Below, one piece after another: positions 58,621 through 64,000 of a DNA stretch of 64,000 bases (position 1 is its first letter; each line of letters begins with the position of its first letter). This DNA is from Caenorhabditis elegans (taxonomy: Eukaryota > Nematoda > Chromadorea > Rhabditida > Rhabditidae), in assembly GCF_000002985.6 (NCBI RefSeq), contig NC_003280.10, positions 310,001 to 374,000 of the forward strand. Direction: 5' to 3'. Below the pieces are notes generated by a model. It was not told the origin of the DNA. It did no database searches and saw only the letters and a list, made by a program, of their open reading frames with translations. The translations under genes were made by a program, and so were the position numbers.

Positions 58621-59774
58621 TTTAATAACAAGATCAAAAAAATCAGAAGGGTACATAAAACACTCCGATCAGAGAAACAAATTCATACATTTTTTGCAAG
58701 GCCTTTTTCAAATATAGTGATCAGTTACACACGTGCCTTATTAGTTTACAAGAACCGATCACATGTTTGGAAGTGATACGGTACAAAGAACTGATTTAGG
58801 ATGCGGATAGAGATCAGAAATTTAATCGTATATATAAACGTTAAGGCTTAAAACTAACTCGTAAAATGGCTAGTCCAAAAATTAGTCTCTACCTATTTTT
58901 GCAACAAAACTTCGCTACGATATCAGTTTTATACCCAAAAAAATGTTTGTTATTAAACCTTCAAAAAGTCATCTGATTTTGCAAATTTAAGCATCAAACA
59001 TGTTCATACAAAAATCCCCAAAATCACCAAAAACCACACTAAAAACAGGCGGAAAACCATGTAAATTGTTAGTATAACAGATCAGTATCTAGATCATCAC
59101 ATCATCACAGCAGCAACAGCAACAGACAAAAAAGATATATCTAAGTCGGAAACATGGACACAAATCGCCAAACTTCTCATGACGTAGACGCCTGGCGTCG
59201 AGATTTAGGTTTTTAAAAGAGGTTTTTCCTGGAAACGGGTGGCTTACACATTTTTTTTGAACGGTTGATTGTTATTTGGATTTTTTTTTTCAAATTCATA
59301 TTGCCAAAACTCCGACGTAGCGCCGTAAAGAAAGACTTCGAGTGAATCATAATATGGGCAAATTGTTTTGGAATCAAGTTTAATTTTTAGTAAAAAAATT
59401 CGAGTATCTGTCAATTCTGGTGAAACGGATCCATTTGAAAACTTAAATATAAAATAAAACCTAACAGGCAGGCACTCCTTGCCTAGGAACCTAGCTTATG
59501 ACAGACTGTCAATATGTCAGCCGACCAAATTTTTAGGCCCTACGGAAAAATTTTAATTCAACTTGGTTAAGGGAATTAAAATTTAATGCCAAAAAAAATC
59601 CGAAAATTTCAAGTAAAGATAATATTATCTCCATACTTTTTACGCCTAATCTCGACAATTACTTCTACTACGTCACTGCAAATTTGACGAAAAGATGTCT
59701 ATATCCTTTGGGATATTTTATCAAAAGTAGGTTGACTAGATAATTTGCGAAGAAAATCTTTCATATCAAAACTT

Positions 59775-59950
59775 AAGCCTGGCCGTACACCTGCATCTGA
59801 ACTTAAGTGTTAGCTTAAACCTAAATCGCCTGAGACTTGGTCCGCATTAGCTTAAGTTTTTCTCTATTTTTAAGCCTAAGCCTAGTTCTACCTGTGCCTA
59901 ATACTGGCGGCCCAACAGTATGTAAACCTTGATGGGAAACCTAAGCCCAC
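59775..59950 (-). repeat. Degenerate telomeric-type repeat
   Basis: Scattered CCTAAG/CTTAAG words, clearly more decayed than neighbouring arrays. Confidence 0.6.
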
Positions 59951-60561
59951 GTTCGAGCTTAAGCTAGAGCCTATAAGCCATGGACCAAAATCTAGTCCCC
60001 TAGGCCTATTTCCAAAACCAAAGTTAGCCAGACATCAATTTGCCAAAACCTACAGTAATCCTTGAAAATTCGTTTTGCAAAAACACTAACTTAGAAAAAA
60101 CCGCTCAACTGGGTAAATATGTTCCTGATTCGAACTTTTATACTTCTCATTTTCAGCCTCTCATTACAAAAATGGACATTCCTGTCCACCACCTCCACAA
60201 TTGAACGTGGGTTTAAGTGGACTTCATTTCAACTTCAGACTTCTTCAGATTTCTGTAAAATCTCGTTTTTTGCACTTTTCCTTAGGTTTTTTTTTGAAGT
60301 GGTCACCCTGAGGATTGGTCAGTTGACAGAAGGAATTCGTCATTTTTTTGGGGGGCTTGTTTTGACATATGGAGATTTTTGAGGTACAATGCGAGAGTCT
60401 AGTGGTACTTTGAAAAGTGTTTTTGAACTTTTGAAATAAAATGGAGATTTATTTTTTTGCGGAATTATTTTTGGAAAATACAAGAGATTTGAACTAGTGA
60501 ATTGTTGATTCTTACAGGTCGCATGAAAAATAAAAAATAATCCAAAAAAACGCGCCCTCTA

Positions 60562-60611
60562 TTGACCAATCAGCAACGTTAGCCACGCCCCTCTACTCCA
60601 GTGATTGGTCG
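60562..60611. repeat. CCAATCAGC foldback
   Basis: TTGACCAATCAGCAACG ... CCAGTGATTGGTCGA with a CCACGCCC core, inverted relative to the claudin-intron copies. Confidence 0.65.
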
Positions 60612-62390
60612 AAAAGCATGTTAATTTCTGTTGGGAATTGTTTTTAGAAAAAACGTAAATTCGAATTCTTGAAAATTTTTAAGAGTAAAAAAAATTAAAA
60701 ATCATCAAAGTACGAACGAAAAAACGGATGTGTTTGACTTTTGTCGCCAACGTCACCGAATCCAATTTGTGACGCATCCGTGATTTTCGTACATACATAT
60801 ATGTTTAGTTTCTCGTTTTCCATATGTCAATTTCCATTCTTTGTTCATTTTGTTCACTGACTGATTAGTGGACACTGGTTTTGTTTGTTGTCTTTTTGGG
60901 AAGTGTATGTTTAAGTTTTGTTCAGCGAACTGTTTTTGTTGATTTTTTGAATCATAATTTTTGGAATTATAAAATATTGGAATTCAATATATTTTAAATA
61001 GTTTCAAACTCTTTTGCTAGATAAATTTGGAGCCAAAATTTATATGTACGTTTAAATTTTTGGTAAATTTTTGATTTTGGCGGTAATTTTTTTATCAGTA
61101 TTTGTTACTAGAATTTAAATTCAATGTTTTCAAACTTATGAGCATAATTGAATTTTCCAACAAAAAAAACTGGAAATTCAATTTTTGGTTTTTCTTTGAA
61201 AAAATTGCGCGAAATTAAAATTTTAACTATTAAGAACAATTTTTACGGAAAATGGAAAACTTTAAATTTTAGAAAATTTTGCGGAAACTCTTTGTTTTTA
61301 AACTATATTGCAGGAGTTTGAAATTAATTTTTTTTTTTCTAATTTTTATTTGTCGGGGAAACAAATTGATATTAAATGTTTTCAAGCAATGGTGCAAACT
61401 TTAAAAATTGTATAATTTTCAAATTTTAGCGGGAAATTTAAGTAACAGGAACACATTAAAAAATTTCTAAATTTCTAACAATTTTTGCTGGAAATTCAAA
61501 ACTAAATTGATCCAAATTTCAAGCCAATTTATTCTTTAATTCTTTTTGAGGAACTAGAATAAAACTTTCCAAAAAAAAATTATAAACTTTAATGAGCTAC
61601 CAATACCAAAAACTGTCAAAAATCGAAAAACTGTGCCACTTCCCACCCAGACAACCGTCGTTTCCACAATCTTTAATCTTTTTATGGACACTTTCAAAAC
61701 CACTTTTCGCCTCTTTTTCCCGTTTATTCTTCCATTCTCCATTCTTTAATTGTCTTTCTCAAAAACGAAACGACCTTAGCCAATTGACATGAAAAAGAGG
61801 GAAAAGTGTCAAGAGAGACCGGAAATATCCTTTTGAATTTCCCGATTATCTCTCATTGACCTTCACTAGTTTTTTTTCACAGTTATGGTTCATTAGGAGG
61901 TTTTTATTTCGAAAAATGTGAATGAAAAATAAGTTAGGAAAGAAAAATTTAAAAAATAGGAAAGTAGAAAAAGTAGAAAATATATAAATTTAGATTTACG
62001 TTTTATACTAGTTTTATCTGAGTTTTGATCTAAATTTGTATTAAAGTAATATGTCGTTGTTTAAAAGTTGTAGGTTTCAAAAACAAAATACAATATTTCA
62101 AAAGTTTCATGCCAAACTAGTATCAACTGACCTTGAGTTATGTTAGCTGGTATACCTACCATGGCTGCCTAGGCAGGCTACGCAGGCACAGGTTCCCGGC
62201 TGTCAGTCGAACGTTTTTTTCTTTAATCGATTATATATTTTTTTTTATTTTAGTTTAAAAATTTTCAATTTGTCGTAAATTCTTTCCAGGTACTTTTTAT
62301 AATTTTTGCAGAATTTTCTCAATTTCTTTTGTAAGGAAATATTTTTGTAAATTTCGGAAAAAACTAAAAACACATGCTATACTAGCCGTC

Positions 62391-62440
62391 TGACCAATCA
62401 GGAACGTTGTCCACGCCGATCGCGGCTCGCTGATTGGTCG
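62391..62440. repeat. CCAATCAGC foldback
   Basis: TGACCAATCAGGAACG ... CTCGCTGATTGGTCG, around CCACGCCGATCGCGG. Confidence 0.65.
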
Positions 62441-63456
62441 ACGTCATAGACGCGTATATGTGAAGGTTAGATGTTTGAAAATTATAATTCGGAAACTTTC
62501 AAGTAATAGTTTTAGTTCGAGGTTCTATTTTTTCCACAAAAAAAATGCCAAAAAATATTAAATTAAAAAGAAAACATTTGAAATCGTAGTATTCTGCAAG
62601 ACAGATTTTTTAGTTTAAAATTGAAAAGAAACAGTAAATATAAGATAAAAAACCGTGTTACTCAACTATTACAAAATTCAATGTATCAAGTCTCGATATT
62701 TTTCTTGCCTCTTGAATTTTACCCGCAGTAATCGTTGTAAACCAGAAGCTAGCAAGTTTTTCTCGCCGCTTTTCAGATAGAGAAGGTCACGCTGTTCGTA
62801 AAATATACGGCTATTGGCGGAGGAGGTGTGAGTGGCAGATATTCATAGATCAAAAATGGCAGAGAAGGTGATGGGAAGATGAATATGATTTTTTTGTAGA
62901 GAAAAATTATAGTGGAACTGGAAATATTTTTTTTTAATTGAGGGTAATTTGTTTCAGAAGCAGCAACACAATATGTTTGAACTGACAATGAGTTTTATAA
63001 ATTTCAGGCATCAAAATTTTTCAAATTCACGTGTCTTTGCTTAAAATAATCTTAGATTTTTGTAGCTCCTGGTGTACAAAAAATCCGTGTTTTTTTTTCA
63101 GAAAAATACTACACACGACGATTTATTCAAGTGAAAAGGTATTTCCAGAACTTTACAAACATTTTTTAAATGTCCAAAAGTCTAGTTTTATATCAAAAGT
63201 TCAACAGTCACATAGACCACCCAGTTTATGAAAAAAAAAGAAGATGATATGATATCAACTATGTTCAAACTACATATGGCGCCAGCCTGGACAGGGTCAA
63301 ATGGTTAGAACTTATCAGTTTTATCAGTTTACTGTGTTTTGAACCAGATGAAGTCTTGAACTACAATGGAAAAATTGTGAAAAGAGGGTTTTAACATTTT
63401 TCCAGTATGAAAAAAATAGACAGGTGAAACTGTAAAACTTTGTATCCCCCGGTTTG

Positions 63457-63790
63457 TGTTTAGGCATAGGCTTAGGCTTAGGCTTAGGCTTTGGCTTTGG
63501 CTTAGATCTGGGCTTAAGTTTATGTTTAGGCTTAGGGTTAGGCTTAGGCTTGAGCTTAGGCTTAGGCTCAGGCTTAGGCTTAGGAAAAGGCTTAGGCTTA
63601 GTCTAAAGCTTATGCTTACTATTAGGCTTGGCGTCAGAGCTAACGCTTGCCACTGACGCTATTTAGGCTTGGGTTTACAGCGTTTTTTTTTAATTTTTCA
63701 ATGAAGCTCAGGCTTAGGTTTAGGCTTACATTAGGCTTGGGCTTAGGCTGGGGCTTACTTCTAGGTTCAGGCTTAGGCTTAATGTTAGGC
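63457..63790 (+). repeat. Long interstitial telomeric array
   Basis: About 330 bp of GGCTTA units in two parts, split by 63625-63672, which is related in reverse to the block inside the 58365-58620 array. Confidence 0.95.
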
Positions 63791-64000
63791 TCTGGTTTTC
63801 ATGGGAAAACAAAAGTTCCTGGTGTGAAAAATTACTAGAATACAAAAATTCTGAGAATTGATCATATTATACAAAAACAAAACCATTTTTCAGGTAGAAA
63901 AAAATTTTCAAGTTGGTAAAGACCAATTATTGAATTGCATTAAAAAAAAACGAACAGAGTACTAAAAGCAGTCAGTTTCAGCTATCGTCTAGAAATTCTA

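Larger units (their letters stand above)
57425..64000. other. 6.6-kb region without a recognisable gene
   Basis: Upstream of the PTR gene. Contains telomeric-type arrays (58365-58620, 59775-59950, 63457-63790), two CCAATCAGC foldbacks (60562-60611, 62391-62440) and short GGCAGGC/CCTAGG repeats (59465-59500, 62150-62200). ORFs of 60-90 codons lack splice support or domain character. Confidence 0.5.

Noticed and set aside
60119..60382. 87-codon plus ORF with hydrophobic N-terminus
   Set aside because: Phe/Leu-rich composition of AT-rich DNA; an internal TTTTCAG and no coherent gene model.
23444..63790. CRISPR array
   Set aside because: The repeats are contiguous hexamers without spacers, in a eukaryotic genome.

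Overview
The window is nematode nuclear DNA and almost certainly Caenorhabditis elegans. It is AT-rich, has many short introns ending in TTTTCAG with GTAAGT/GTGAGT donors, has likely spliced-leader acceptors just before several start codons, and is scattered with TTAGGC-type interstitial telomeric repeats typical of worm autosome arms. By recall only, a retinol-binding protein matches far-7, a beta-sarcoglycan matches sgcb-1, and a calponin is probably cpn-2; these would place the window on the left arm of chromosome II. No database search was run. Gene models were built by joining exons by hand at consensus splice sites and checking phase.

Layout. 1-9.2 kb is a recently rearranged block: a family of small four-pass membrane proteins (one partial gene on -, one longer gene on +, two identical genes on -), a perfect ~1.76 kb tandem duplication, and two 263-bp LTRs in opposite orientation. 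9.8-22.5 kb is gene dense: far-7 (+), a CCDC92-like coiled-coil protein (-), sgcb-1 (+) and a secreted 11-EF-hand protein with a Thr-rich tail (-). 22.5-27.8 kb is intergenic. 27.8-31.7 kb holds a calponin (+) and a claudin-like protein (+). 32.1-40.6 kb holds a hyccin/FAM126 gene (-) and a DMSR-type peptide GPCR (-); their introns carry a GGCAAATCGGCAAATTGCCGG satellite. 40.6-52.6 kb has no gene I can assemble, only telomeric-type arrays and one convincing lone exon. 52.6-57.4 kb is a complete patched-related (PTR) gene (-). 57.4-64 kb is intergenic with two long TTAGGC arrays.

Functional themes. Most genes encode membrane or secreted proteins: sarcoglycan (muscle membrane), calponin (actin), claudin-like, PTR sterol-sensing-domain protein, peptide GPCR, and hyccin (PI4-kinase scaffold at the plasma membrane). 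They are separate eukaryotic genes; I see no operon or single multi-gene system. The features most worth follow-up are the duplicated four-pass cluster, a foldback repeat with at least eight copies, a satellite shared by neighbouring introns, and a 42-bp piece of a PTR exon copied into an intron of the same gene.
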